A stretch of DNA of 64,000 nucleotides from Diadophis punctatus similis (GCA_023053685.1 JALIGW010000002.1:172475430-172539429), one strand, 5' to 3'; shown: positions 37,425 through 49,029, numbered from the stretch's first letter. Program-made: numbers and translations. Notes: a model not told the origin generated them from the letters alone.

Positions 37425-38589
37425 AGCTTTCACATAACCAAATCTGGTGAAGTTTGAAAAAATTGTGACATATAAAGACATTTTGGACACTGAAGAGAAA
37501 TTAAAATTGAAGTAAGAGCTTGTAGACCAGGGCATTACACTATCATGGTGGCCTCAATTGCAAATTCAATCTAGATATGATATAGATCAGCGGTGGGTTG
37601 CTCCCGGTTCGCCCCGGTTCTGCGAAGCCGTAGCGGTGGTGGCTGGAGGCTCCGCCCACCCACCTGGGACACTTCTGTGCATGCACAGAAGCGTCATGCA
37701 CGTGCGCGAGTGTGCACACGCTCACGAGCGAACTGGTAGCGACGGGGTTTAGAACCCACTAGTGATATAGATATGAACAAGTATGGTTTTTATAAAGGAC
37801 AAACACCTTTTGATAAGACACTGTTGAAGTCTGATGAAAAACTAATTAAGAAGGTATATAACTTCTTACTAAATTTAAAAATGGAGGATGAACAAATAAA
37901 AGACACAATGGTACAATTGGGAAAAAAACTTTGGCTATAACATAGAACTAGAGAAATGGCAAAATTTATGGGAAAGGAACTATAGATTAACATTGGCAAC
38001 TTCTTATAAAGAAAATGTATATAAAATGTTTTATAGATGGCATTTACCACCTGCTAGGTTAGCTAAAATGTTTAAAAATATGTCTAGCAAATGTTGGAAA
38101 TGTAATAAAAAATGGGCACATTTTATCATATGAGATAGACCTGTGTGAAAGAAAAAAAAATTGGGTAAAAATACACAGATGGAAAGAAAAGATAATATGA
38201 AACATTTAGATTGGAAACCCGAACTGTTTATATTAGGTATGATATCAGAAAAATTTGATAAGAAAAGTATGTATTTAAATTACATGTCTTAACAGCAGCG
38301 AGGATTATTTTCGCACAATATTGGAAAAATGAAGAAACACCACAAGATGAAAAGATAATTAAGAAGATACTAGATTGTGCAGAAATGGATAGATTTACAT
38401 TAAAAATTAAACAGAAAGAAGATACAGAATAATATCAAACATGGAACTTATTTTATCAATGGTTGAAAAAAAGGGGTGGAGATTAAGAATGGAATCTGTA
38501 TTGCTAAACAAATTACATACTCAGACAACACAATGTTTATTAAGCACTAAGAAATGTAATTAATAGAAAATTAATAAAATTTATTTTAA
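37425..38589 (+). mobile_element. Second L1-type LINE, 5'-truncated, flanked by a 20-bp duplication
   Basis: AAAAAGAATAGCAGTATAGA is present at 37405-37424 and 38590-38609; the leading A residues overlap the tail. Broken frames give YKMFYRWHLPPARLAKMFKN-like sequence at 38020-38080 and a CWKC-like motif, homologous to 36031-36294 in the first L1. It has the same orientation as the first copy and is independently inserted. A hAT element lies within it. Confidence 0.9.
37588..37764. mobile_element. hAT-type element, CAGCGGTGGGTT family, inside an L1
   Basis: It starts CAGCGGTGGGTTGCTCCC and ends TAGAACCCACTAGTG. A perfect 8-bp duplication ATATAGAT lies at 37580-37587 and 37765-37772. The surrounding L1 sequence resumes exactly, so this insertion is younger than the L1. 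Confidence 0.93.
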
Positions 38590-38644
38590 AAAAAGAATAG
38601 CAGTATAGATAGAGATCCACATATTTTTGCTATTTTGCTTACAC

Positions 38645-38879
38645 CAGTGGTTCCCAACATGGGGCCCATGCCCCACAGGGGGGCAATTTGATTTTTAATG
38701 GGGGAAATTGGAACCTTGTTTAAACCAAGTTAATGGCCTTTTAGGCTTCCTCCGCGTGAGTAGGAGTTCACTTTTTGAAAAGTAAGAAGTATATGTCACC
38801 GGGGGGGGGGGGCATCAGGATTTTAGAGATGCTTAGGTGGGGCATGGCCCAAAAAAAAAAAACAGGTTGGGAACCACTG
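38645..38879. mobile_element. hAT-type element, CAGTGGTTCCCAAC (MER5-like) family
   Basis: It starts CAGTGGTTCCCAACATGGGG and ends GTTGGGAACCACTG. The flanks GCTTACAC and GTTTACAC match 7 of 8. The interior has poly-G and poly-A runs and is noncoding. Confidence 0.9.
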
Positions 38880-38904
38880 GTTTACACAATTAGCATGTTT
38901 GAAT

Positions 38905-39140
38905 GAAACATTTTTTTTGATTATGTACCATGAAGTCATTATTGATTCTTCATATCCAGACCACATAGATAGATCTTCTCCATGATGATCTGCTCCTAAC
39001 TTTCAGGGCTTCATTACATAGGGGGTTATTACCCTGTAGTCACACAGACCCATTCCAATGCAATGATGGTAGAGGAGAAGACCCCATGTGAACAGTTTAG
39101 CTATTCAACTGGCTTTTTCCACTTCCAAGCAGATGAAATA
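38905..39140 (-). mobile_element. Possible SINE or Bov-B-like fragment, antisense
   Basis: 'ccatgaagtcattattgatt' and 'agatagatcttctccatgat' resemble the tail shared by Bov-B LINEs and squamate SINEs. No tRNA-like head is visible. The assignment is from memory and weak. Confidence 0.4.
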
Positions 39141-39196
39141 ACATCATTCATAAAAAAAAGAAAGAGCTTGGACACATCTGGGTGAACCCCTTAGAT

Positions 39197-39569
39197 CAGT
39201 GATGGCGAACCTTTTTTTGCTCGGGTGCCAAAAGGGCGTGTGCGCGCACGATAGCACGTGTGTGCGTGCCCACACCCATAATGCAATGCCCCATGCATGC
39301 GTGCACAACCGTCCCATGCTGCCCCCCCACATGCATGCAGGCATCACTGAACCCTCCGGACATCTGGTAGGCCCGTTGGGTCTGTTTTTCACCATCCACA
39401 GCACCGGAGGCTTTCCTGAAGCCTGGGGAGGGCGAAAACGGCCTCCCCCTGCCCTTCGGAAGGCCGAAAATCAGCTGGCCAGTGCGCACATGCATGCTGG
39501 AACTGACATAGGGCAACACCTTGCGTGCCCTCAGATATGGCTCTGCATGCCACAGGGTCGCCATCACAG
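39197..39569. mobile_element. hAT-type element, CAGTGATGGCGAACC family
   Basis: It starts CAGTGATGGCGAACCTTT and ends GGTCGCCATCACAG. A perfect 8-bp duplication CCTTAGAT lies at 39189-39196 and 39570-39577. The interior is GC-rich with many CpG and 'gcatgc' steps. Related copies are at 47188, 54110 and 55453. Confidence 0.92.
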
Positions 39570-40488
39570 CCTTAGATCATGTGAAGCCTAGCCAGAAATG
39601 CACGGTATTACAATTTAAAGCCATGGCATATGGCTGTCAGAAGATGAATGTTATCTTTATGAGCACATCAAGTAAAACATCTTTTTCTAAGTTTCATTTA
39701 GTATTAACAGCTCCTGAAAAGCAAAACAAGTACAGATGGCAAATTTTCTGAAGGATTGCTTTCAATAGCAACCCGTCTTTAATGACAATCCTGATAAACT
39801 CCCGTTGAGGCAAATAAACTGCAAGAAGACGAATAAAGTCCGATTCACCTTTTTCTCTAAATATAGAGATATCCACAAAGTGCTCCGTATTCAAGAAACC
39901 ACTTCACCAGTTTTAAGCAGGAGGTGAAAAAAGCAGGTTGATTAAATCAGTAAAAGTAGCACCTACTGTTGCAAACAGCTCATCTGCAGCCATTGTTTCT
40001 TAGCCCATTATAACCACCTAGAGATTATTCTTTTGTTGCTATAATGATTATTTCAGCATAGATGGAGGCTTTTTAAAAATGTAATTCCAAAATTGCATGA
40101 TTAGGACACATGAATGGATTATGGAAAACTAGCTTGTTGGCACCTATCAGTGGGAGGTCTGATAGATTCGAGGGACAAATGTTATGTATAAAAGGAGCAA
40201 AACATTGATGTGCTGCCATGACCATCATCTTGTGGGATTTTTTTTAAAAAATCCTTCTCACCCCCAGATACTGCTTCTGTCATTCCTGGTTTCCTGGCTT
40301 CTTTATCTTCAGATCTTCAGCTTACAAACCCTGGAATGAATACTGTAGGATACTTTTGACACTAAGCTTTTGGACTTCAACCAATCTGCTCTTCTGGGCT
40401 ATATTTAAGCCACAAAAATAAGTTACAGAGAAGAGATTCTTCTTTGCTGATCTTTCTCTCCCTAATTTACATTCCCTCTCTTCTAGAA

Positions 40489-40623
40489 CAGGGGTGTCAA
40501 ACTGGTGGCCCATGGGCCGGATGCGTCACGTGCAGGCCACTCCCACCCCAGCTCCGCAAAGGGAAAAAAACATCGTGAAACATCACGTGATGGCAACGTG
40601 ATGCCACGAGTTTGACACCCATG
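40489..40623. mobile_element. hAT-type element, CAGGGGTGTCAAACT family
   Basis: It starts CAGGGGTGTCAAACTGGTGG and ends CGAGTTTGACACCCATG. It is flanked by TTCTAGAA at 40481-40488 and 40624-40631. The right-hand flank is at the same time the left flank of the next hAT element. Confidence 0.93.
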
Positions 40624-40631
40624 TTCTAGAA

Positions 40632-40763
40632 CAGGGGTGGGCAAACTATGGCTCTTTGAGGACCTGTGGTCTTCAACTCCCAGAATTCCATGCATGGCTG
40701 GCTCAGGAATTCTGGGAGTTGAAGTCCACAGGTCCTCAAAGAGTCATAGTTTGCCCACCCCTG
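40632..40763. mobile_element. hAT-type palindromic element, CAGGGGTGGGCAAACT family
   Basis: It starts CAGGGGTGGGCAAACTATGG and ends TAGTTTGCCCACCCCTG. The arms are nearly full-length inverted repeats meeting at 'ccatgcatgg'. It is flanked by TTCTAGAA at 40624-40631 and 40764-40771, the same octamer as its neighbour. Confidence 0.93.
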
Positions 40764-40799
40764 TTCTAGAACATAGAACACAAACTAGAATAACAGTTT

Positions 40800-40985
40800 G
40801 AAGAGATCTTGGAGGTCTTTTAGTCCAACCCCCTGCTCGAGCAGAAGACCTGTTACCATTTCAGAAAAAAATGGTTGTCCAGTCTCTTTTTGAAATCCTC
40901 CACTGATGGAGCACCCACAACTTCTGAAGACAAGCCATTCCATTCTAATATTATCATCTGATTTACAGCAAAATAAAACTTTTGG
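40800..40985 (-). mobile_element. CR1 LINE 3' region, antisense
   Basis: 'ttggaggtcttttagtccaa' and 'ccccctgct' followed by 'gatggagcacccacaacttc' match the antisense 3' region of amniote CR1 elements. It is noncoding. Confidence 0.7.
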
Positions 40986-41127
40986 AAATGTGCTCATTGC
41001 CACTCAATCTAGAGTAGGACCTGTGGGAACTCAGCAGTTGCTGTTTGTAGACCATGAACATTGATATAGTGCAATGTGTGAAGACAAACAATGTTTAATG
41101 GGATGTCAGATCATTTAACTATATTTA

Positions 41128-41182
41128 GCAGGGGGTTGGACTAGAAGACCTCCAAGGTCCCTTCCAACTCTGTTATTTCTAG
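41128..41182 (+). mobile_element. CR1 LINE 3' terminus
   Basis: 'gcagggggttggactagaag' and 'acctccaaggtcccttccaa' followed by 'ctctgttatttctag' are the classic CR1 3' end. The orientation is opposite to the fragment at 40800-40985. Confidence 0.8.
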
Positions 41183-42282
41183 TGTGTGTGTTTTTTTAAA
41201 AATGACAGCATGGGGCAATGGGCAGAATTGCAGCCTATGTTTTGCTGTTGATCTTACTGTTTTTATTTCTGTTGTAGCCCAAGGAATCTTTGAGATGTAT
41301 GATCCCATTCTGTCCATAGATTTTTCCCTTCCATTATATTTCTCACAAGTAATTTTTCACCACCCACTTTCCAAGTCCTATGCATTAAAAGGAATAAATG
41401 AATTAAATGAATTAGAATGTAGACAGGTAGAAAATGGATAGGATAATGTGGTTTAAATATATAATTTTAATCTTAGTCTTCAAATTATACAGAAACGACC
41501 TTTGACCCAGCCCCTACCTGAAACAAATTGATAAGAAACATAGAGATTGCCAGAAGCTGGAAAGCAATATTCTGCTTCATTTTTCATCTCTTTGAAAAGT
41601 TTACCAAGTAATCCAGAAGCCTACTATTTTCATGAACATGAATTCAGTAGAAAATGCACACTTCTCCATGGTGCCCTTATTCATATTGTTCACCACAATG
41701 AGCAATATCAGTCTCAGAATCTTGGCCTGTTGAGCCACCATCATTTTAAACCTCCTCTTGCATGTGGAAAAATATTAGGAGACAGTTCTAATCTTATTAT
41801 AATGCAGACGACAGTATGGATAATGTGGGCAGAAGATTATACTTAGGCTTCTAATTTGTGTTTTTTCTATGATGGCCTGCCAATGAGCTTTTAAAGAAGC
41901 TAGTTTTGATGTCTAATGAGCAGTGGCAATCCCTGGTGTTTTTAAATGGCAATGCTAACTCAGGCAAAAATGTTGGGGAGGGAGTTTTAATAACAGTAAC
42001 TCACCCTTCAGCGATATGCAAATAAGACTGTATCACCCATTCAACTCTGTACATTGCATAGTTGTGTTCCGGCTATAACAAGTGGCATGCATAGCTCACG
42101 TTTTCTATTTGAAACTATTTTATTCTCTGCACTGGCTGTCTTAACATTCCTTTGTTATTCTGAATGCATTAGCTTTAGCCCAGCCAACAAAATAAAAGTG
42201 CACTAACCGTGTTCCAAACTGTATGAAAATTCCATATGCTAACTGAACGATCATCAGAAAAAGCTGTATAATTGTACTGCAA

Positions 42283-42717
42283 ATCATTGACTTACAACTT
42301 GGTCAGTTAGCAACCATTCAAAGTTATGACCACCCACCCACTTATGACCCCTTTTCCCATAAGCTACTTATGACCCATTTTTAAAGTTATGACTGCTGCA
42401 CATACACTGCCCTACAGTCACGTGCTTATATTTTGGGGGCTTGGTCTGTGGCTCACCTTTATGGTCATTTGCAATGTCCCACAGTCACACGACTGCAATT
42501 TGCAACATTTTTTTGCTGGTTTCTGGCATTCACTTCCAGTTTCAAACAAAAAAACGCCCATTGTGGAAAATTAATTCACTTAATGCAGTGTTTGCTTAAT
42601 GACTGCCGATACTAATGTTGAAAAATTGGATCTGGTCATGTGATGCCTTGATTTACAACCACAATGATTTATAACTGTAATTCCGGGCTCCATTGCAGTC
42701 ATAAGTCAAAGGCAACC
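42283..42717. mobile_element. Mariner-like non-autonomous element, best-preserved copy
   Basis: The left end is ATTGACTTACAACTTGG and the right end GCAGTCATAAGTCAAAGG, inverted termini of about 13 bp. The interior repeats the 'ttatgacc' and 'acagtcac' pattern of the copies at 145, 23735 and 33990. It is noncoding. Confidence 0.6.
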
Positions 42718-43720
42718 CGTAATTTTGGTAGCAGATTGGAATAGCATATGAGGACTGAATCTGCATTCAGTATTCTGAAAGGAGCTTGGTGGACACAACA
42801 TAAGGATTTATGAGCTGCCAGAAGCTCTGAAACTGCAAGCTACCATACTTCCTTTAAAAAGAAGCTGACCCAGGAGGACCACAAATACTTCACTTCAGTT
42901 CCCTGGTCCTTTAACTGGAAATGCTAAAGGAAAGTTTGGTATTTAAAGCAGGGGGCTTGATTGCCAAGCTACAATTCTTTTTGCAAAAAAAAAAAATTAC
43001 ACTGGGATGTTAGTGAAATAAATACAGTTAGAAATCAGGAATATAATTCTGCTGCCTGGCCTATTTTAAAACATTGCCGTTGGATCTATCCAGGGTCTCC
43101 AAAGGATAATTAAAATGAAGGAGCTTGCAGTGCAAGAGTTGGAATGAATTGCTTTGATAATTGGAAGAGAAAGTCTGGGCACAGCTGCTAAGGCAGCAAT
43201 AAGCAGGTGGAGAGAGTTAGAAAGAAAGGAGGGAACAGCTGTTAACTATAAAATTGGGAGCACTTTCCGAGTGCGCTTCCAATAAACCAATATCCATAAT
43301 CATAGTATATTGTACAAATAATTAATCAGAAGAAAGAAAACAGGCCCAAAAAAGAAGTGATCAATTTGCAAATCATGTATCCATGATTAAACTGTTTAAA
43401 ATGCTCTGACAAGCTTTTCCTTCTTTGAAGCAATCAATTTATTATTTTCCGCTGCTTAGTTATTTCAATTTGCAGCCTCCCCTTCTTGGATTCAGTTTGC
43501 TCTGTGGGAGCCCACAGGTCTACCAGCTGTTGCAGACCCTTGTAGGGTAAAGGATAAGTTGCAACCATCCCCTCAACTCCACACAGTCCACTAAAGATAC
43601 TTGGCGTGGTGAAAAATGCAGGATTCTATTTATACGAAGATTTCCCATGATAAACAATAATTAATCACTAACTGGCTAACTATCAAAATTTAAGAAATAT
43701 GCCATACACTTTGTTTAGAG

Positions 43721-43855
43721 CAGGGCTGTCAAACTCACAGCCTACGGGCCGGATGCGTCACGCGCTGACCACACCCATGCCCGGTTTAGCAAAGGGGAAG
43801 GAAGTCATGATACATCACATGAGGCTGCCATGATGCCATGAGTTTGACACCCCTG
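43721..43855. mobile_element. hAT-type element, CAGGGGTGTCAAACT family
   Basis: It starts CAGGGCTGTCAAACTCAC and ends GAGTTTGACACCCCTG. A perfect 8-bp duplication GTTTAGAG lies at 43713-43720 and 43856-43863. Confidence 0.92.
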
Positions 43856-44085
43856 GTTTAGAGCTATCAGATTTTGGTTGCATAAATCCAGGCAACCTTT
43901 TGTAGCAGCATAAAAATGCGATTTTCTGTTGGCTTTTGTAGCCCTATTGTTTGCCAGAAAAGGCAGTTCCATATTGTCAGGTTTGAGATCATGATGTAGG
44001 AGGAGAAAGGTTTACATTTTTAGTCTCCAAGCTGTTTTTTTGTTCAAGTCACTTCCAAATGCTATTTCTTGCCAAACAAAGGACT

Positions 44086-44337
44086 AAATATAAATAGCAA
44101 TAGCACTTAGACTTATATACCACTTCACAATGCGTTACAGCCCTCTCTAAGTAGTTTACAGAGTCAGCATATTGTCCCCAACAATCTGGGTCCTCATTTT
44201 ACCAACCTCAGAAGGATGGAAGGCTGAATCAACCTTGAGCCTGGTGAGATTTGAACTGCCAAATTGTAGTCAGCTGGCAGTCAGCAGAAGTAGCCTGCAG
44301 TACTGCATTCTAACCACTGTGCCACTGCGGCTCACAT
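44086..44337 (-). mobile_element. tRNA-derived SINE with CR1/L2-like tail, antisense
   Basis: On the minus strand the head is GAGCCGCAGTGGCACAGTGG, with box-A-like TGGCACAGTGG and box-B-like GTTCAAATCTC. The body holds the complement of 'tcctcattttaccaacctca'. The tail ends in 'ctattgctatt'. A second copy is at 54785-55036. Confidence 0.8.
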
Positions 44338-46407
44338 ATACTATTCTCCTCTGAGCTCTATCCCTAACTCTGACTACAGGGCACCTGTTTTTGCTTTAAA
44401 AATGGCCATAGCCTGTTTTTGTTAATTGCTCATGGTTTTACACATCATGCTAAGTCACAATTCTTTTAATCATAACCTGTTAAAAATACCTACAGTGCTC
44501 TAGATATCACCCTAAGCCCAAACCATGGTTTATGAGCCACAATAGATTTCACACAGTGGGTAATCTAAAGCCCCATTACAATTGTCTATGATATGGAAAA
44601 CCACATTGAGTTCGACCTAATTATTTAATGTAATATTACCATTGTCATCTTTTTTCCCCTTTTCTATCATAGTTTTCCAGCAGAGGAAATTATTTGCCAG
44701 ATCTTGACTTAAATTAGAAAAGGATTTGCATTTCCAACAGTTTATGGACTAAAGCAAAGGTTTATGGACTAAAAGTTAAGAATTTTGTTCTTGGTTTCTA
44801 GTCCATAATTCTGTTACATTAAGAAGCCACGTTAAAGCTAATGATTAGGACCTATAATAACTGAAGACACCTAGCTCCCATAAGCTTCACCACTCCATTC
44901 ATAATCTCCAGCAGTTTTTTCCCCCAATTAGAGACCAAAGTGGCTTATTCAACCCAAGATAAATCTCTGCATTTCTCTTCTATTTATCCATAAAAACCAT
45001 TTAGGATTATTTCTGCATTCATTTGTTTTCCTTCTAAAGATTTCACTATGAAAATCCCCAATTAATTATACATTTTAAAATATTTTTTTCCTCTTGAAAT
45101 CTACAGTTCAAAAATCATGTATTTTTTTTTAGCAGAAAAGGGCATCAGGATATTCTGGAAATGAAAAGGCAAAAGCTGGTATAGATAAATTTGCACATTA
45201 ATCCAGGAGATATGGATTTGGTCAACATTTATCAGCAATGAGAAAGACAATAATTACTAGCTTCTTTGGCCACCGTTGATGAAGTAGGAGAAGGCTCTAG
45301 GGCTTTCCTGTTCTAATGAATCTTTTCAATGATGGTGTTACAGTTTTCTGTTTGAGTCTCTGAAGTGCTATTCTGAGCCTGTCTATTTTAATCAAGATCC
45401 ACTGCTTTTGTGCTGCACTGGGCCCTAGAGACTTATTTATGAGACGGGATAGACAAAGATTGCATCCTTCCTTTATATAGAGGTATATTTGTTGATGAGT
45501 GATGGCAGAAAATAAAAGAAAGACACACTGTAATATAAAAATACCAAAAACAACCTCTCTCTTTGAGATCCTAAACATCATCGAAGAAGAAAGTAGAACA
45601 TAAACTTCTATAATAAACAAAGTTGGTTTTAAAAAAAAATCCCTCTGGGCAATGTCAACCCATCCTGGCAATTTCCAAATGGGTTTGATTAGAACTCCTA
45701 TTATCCGCAACAATTATTAGTCAAACTTATTTGGAGATTGCAGGCTGTAGGCAACTGATTAGCATTACTTCCAATTTAAGTAGCTTTTGAATATATGCTA
45801 TTCTCTTCTAGGTCTTTAACGTGCAGACGGGAATAATATTTTCCCCAGCAAATGTAAAGTCATACTGTATTGGAATACTATCAAGATTTTTTTCCACACA
45901 GTAAACAACCCTATTTTACAGCTCAGCGCTGTTTTCTTTTCATTCTAAGTTGAATGGATTACTGGAGCTTAATAGAAACTCACAAGAATCACCAGGAGTT
46001 AGATAAAAATGCTTCACAGATTTATCTTTCGGTCCTTTCTTGCCTTATCCAACTACCGGTACTCAAGTAAGCCTTATTGCAAGAAAAGTTGAGGGAGAGT
46101 TTGCAAAATGCATCTATTCCTAAAATGTCATGCTGATTCAGTCCTTTAGGACTTGAGTCATTGAACTACTTTCAAAGTAGGTTCCATAGTTAAGCGTCAC
46201 CATCTTTCACTACAACCCCACAATCTCCTCTTGTCTTGCTATTGCTACCACTCTTCACTCTCTTTAAAGCTTAAAGAGCTTTAAACTCTCTTTAAGCTCT
46301 ATGTGTTTTCTCTACACGCAAGCCTTTGAGCAGGTAATCCATGAAGAAATCCAATTTTTAATCTGACTTTCAACATGCAACATGGGAACAGGCAAGAGAG
46401 TACTCAC

Positions 46408-46590
46408 CTTTTTGACTTCATATTTAATGGATAGCTTGATTCTGCTCAAACTTGGGCGGGGATGTTCAGGCCATGTTTCCATACTCGCATCACCATTCAG
46501 AATAGCCTCCACTTCTTCTGTGTCTCTGCAGAGATCCAGGACGCCCACCACAAAGTCCTTGCATTGCATAGATAACTTCCTATAATCATT
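46408..46590 (-). CDS. TRPC7: TRPC7 exon 3 (linker between ankyrin domain and membrane part)
   Basis: This 183-bp exon encodes 61 codons, phase 0 at both ends. The acceptor is CTCTCTTTCACTAG|AAT and the donor AAAAAG|GTGAGTA. It begins [18 protein letters not shown], followed by [14 protein letters not shown], a variable stretch [10 protein letters not shown], and [17 protein letters not shown]. The conserved blocks belong to the linker-helix region of TRPC3/6/7 channels. RPSLSRIKL and the downstream exons favour TRPC7 over TRPC3. The variable stretch differs from the mammalian TRPC7 I recall. The length is a multiple of three with symmetric phase, so exon skipping would leave the frame open. 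The preceding exon, ending in the ankyrin-repeat region, is not in the window. Confidence 0.97.
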
Positions 46591-47187
46591 CTAGTGAAAG
46601 AGAGACAAACAATGTTTTAACAATTACAGCATGGAACTGGCTTATTTAAACTGGCTACAAACTTGAAGGCTGTGATAGAAGTCTATCACAGCATGAGCAT
46701 ATTTTGTACCGAGTGCAATGGGCAAATCCCTCCACTGCAGTCCCTAAGCTTCTACTGCAGACTGGAAGACATTTGGAGGGGTTCCAGAACTACAGGAAAC
46801 TGCAGACAAATGCAGCGGGCAATGATAAACCTTTCCTGCATAAACAGAGAGCATTGGATACAACCTTTGGATGTTTGCAAGCTTTGAAAATGCATGATAT
46901 CCATGTTTATCTAGGCTTTCTCTACATGCTTTCCCCCCTAGCAGATACCAAAACCTCAATGACAAACAGAACTGTGTTTAATACAACTTTTTCCACTCCT
47001 GAATCTTCAAGCTGAAAAATATTTCATCTTTTGACTTTTGACTTGATCATGTGGCTGTCAAAGATGCTGTTGCCCTGCCATGAAAAAAAAATATATGAAA
47101 GCATTCGAAGTTCATTAAAAATGAAATAAAAACCAATCTGTACCAATATGTTTTAAAAAAATACTCTTGTACAATAACATTTTAGAT

Positions 47188-47874
47188 CAATGATGGCAAA
47201 CATTTTTTTCCTTGGGTACTAAGTGCGTGCCCACACCCATAATTCAATGCCCCCCATGTGCCCACCTCCCTGCGCATGCATGCATGATCCCCTACACTGT
47301 CCCCCCGGATGCCCTCTGGAGGCCAGAAACGGCCTTTTTCCTGACTTCCTGTGGGCCCTTTAGGCCCATTTTTCACTCTTCCCAGGCTCCAGAGGCTTCC
47401 CTGGAGCCTGGGGGGCATGAAAACACCCCCCAGAGGCACTCCAGAGGCCAGAAATGGCCTCTTTCCCAACTTCCAGTGGTCCGGTAGGCCCATTTTTCAC
47501 CCTCCCCAGGCTCCAGAGGCTTCCCTGGAGCCTGGGGTGGGTGAACATGACCTCCCCCGTCCCCCCAGAGGCCTTCTGGAGGCTGGAAACAGCCCATTTC
47601 CAGACTTCTGGGGGGCCCAGTAGGCCCGTTTTTCACCCTCCCCAGGCTCCAGAGGCTTCTCTGGAGCCTGGGGAGGGTGAAAACGCCCTCCATCGCCTCC
47701 CCGGAGGCCCTCTGGAAGCCAAAAACGCCCTCCCAGAGTCTCCGTGAGAGCCAAAAATCAGCTGGCCGGCACGCACATGCGTGCTGGAGCTAAGGTAGGG
47801 CAACTGCTCGCATGCCGGCAGATATGGCTCTGCATGCCACCTGTGGCACACGTGCCATAGTTTTGCCATCACGG
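47188..47874. mobile_element. hAT-type element with internal tandem array, CAGTGATGGCGAACC family
   Basis: It starts CAATGATGGCAAACATTT and ends TTTTGCCATCACGG. The flanks TTTTAGAT and TCTTAGAT match 7 of 8. The interior has about three tandem units of 124-136 bp, with 'aggctccagaggcttccctg' near 47384, 47508 and 47644. The sister copies at 39197, 54110 and 55453 have one unit, so the array explains the 687-bp length. Confidence 0.85.
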
Positions 47875-49029
47875 TCTTAGATGGTAAATAATGGAATTAT
47901 GTATTGGAATGTTTTTTCATGGAGAAAAGCCTTCTGTGAATATTAGGGAAAATACCAACTAATGCATCATCTTCAGGACATAGCAAATTTAACATTTTTA
48001 GTGGAGTTTATTCTCTATAGTAGTGAATATATTAAGGATTGCTATGTTGTAATCCAATGATGATGAAGTTCCAAAGCCTGCTAAGGATGCTTGGAATTTT
48101 ATCTGCAATTTATGTAAACAATACCTGAAGTTTAAAGTCACTACTTAAAGTGATTGCCTTCATGAACCATTACATGACTTTATCTTTCTTTTTTAATCTC
48201 ACCAACAGTTGTATTGGAACTATTAAAGAAAAAAAAGTTGTATCCAGTAGATCAACAGTTTGACGCTTTTAAATCACTGCTTTATTGTAAAAGAAGGTGA
48301 TGGTGTAAAATGAAACAGCTCTCCCAGTTATGATGGCTATATTCAGTTATTCAGAAGAAGAACACACAGTTCTTATGGGGATCATCCTACAAAGAAGAAC
48401 AGAGACTATAATGGAAATCAAAGAATGGATACATAGGGATATCAGCGTTTGGGCAATAAAGTGAGCACTTTGAAGGCAAGAAAATATCTATCAAAAGAAA
48501 AGATGAAACAAAACAAAAAAACAGAAAAGCATATTTGCGGAATTTTCATTATCACAGTAGCAAGGCAGTGTGCAATGAATTTCAAAATCCTTACAAAATC
48601 CTAGGACCAAATCAAATGCAATACCTGAGTTGGTTTTTAAAACTAATGGCATGAGGTTTTGATGTAGGGAACAAGGAATTTAACCCTTTCTCAGATCTGC
48701 TATTTGCACTGTAAAAACTTCCTTTATGTCAACCATTTTTTTTGCTCTTGTGAATACAAGCAGATTCATATAGCTAAGTTTAGATCAGGTCTGGAGTGGA
48801 GACTGTCATGGAGACAAAGGGTTAATGCCAGCTTATTGCTATCAGCCCAGTATTAGACTACATCTAAAAGATTTGAGACTCTGCCTAGCTATTTGCCTGC
48901 CTGTCACCAGGATAATTCTCTGAAAAAAGATCAGGACACAACCAAATTTAATTTGTTAGGAGAAGCTAGAAAACAGAGTGTAATCTGGCCAGGTGCTGCA
49001 TAGAAAGAAATGCAGAAAAACAAATTAAA

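Larger units (their letters stand above)
20081..46407 (-). other. TRPC7: TRPC7 intron 3 (26.3 kb)
   Basis: This phase-0 intron runs from the donor AAG|GTGAGTA at 46408/46407 to the acceptor CTCTTGCAG at 20081. It is the largest complete intron here and a mosaic of LINEs, SINEs, hAT and mariner-like elements. Sequence with nothing recognised lies at 20590-20950, 24340-25430, 25665-26215, 26635-27600, 27945-30555, 30825-32930, 33115-33985, 41190-42280, 42720-43720 and 44340-46407. The part at 27120-27375 has a GC-richer core and AATAAA near its end and could be an old LTR, but no diagnostic ends are visible. Confidence 0.93.

Noticed and set aside
45297..45713. Minus-strand open frame of 138 codons with hydrophobic stretches
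   Set aside because: No recognised domain, no splice-site logic, and AT-rich composition inside a TRPC7 intron on the gene strand. It is probably a chance frame, though I recognised no repeat there that explains it.
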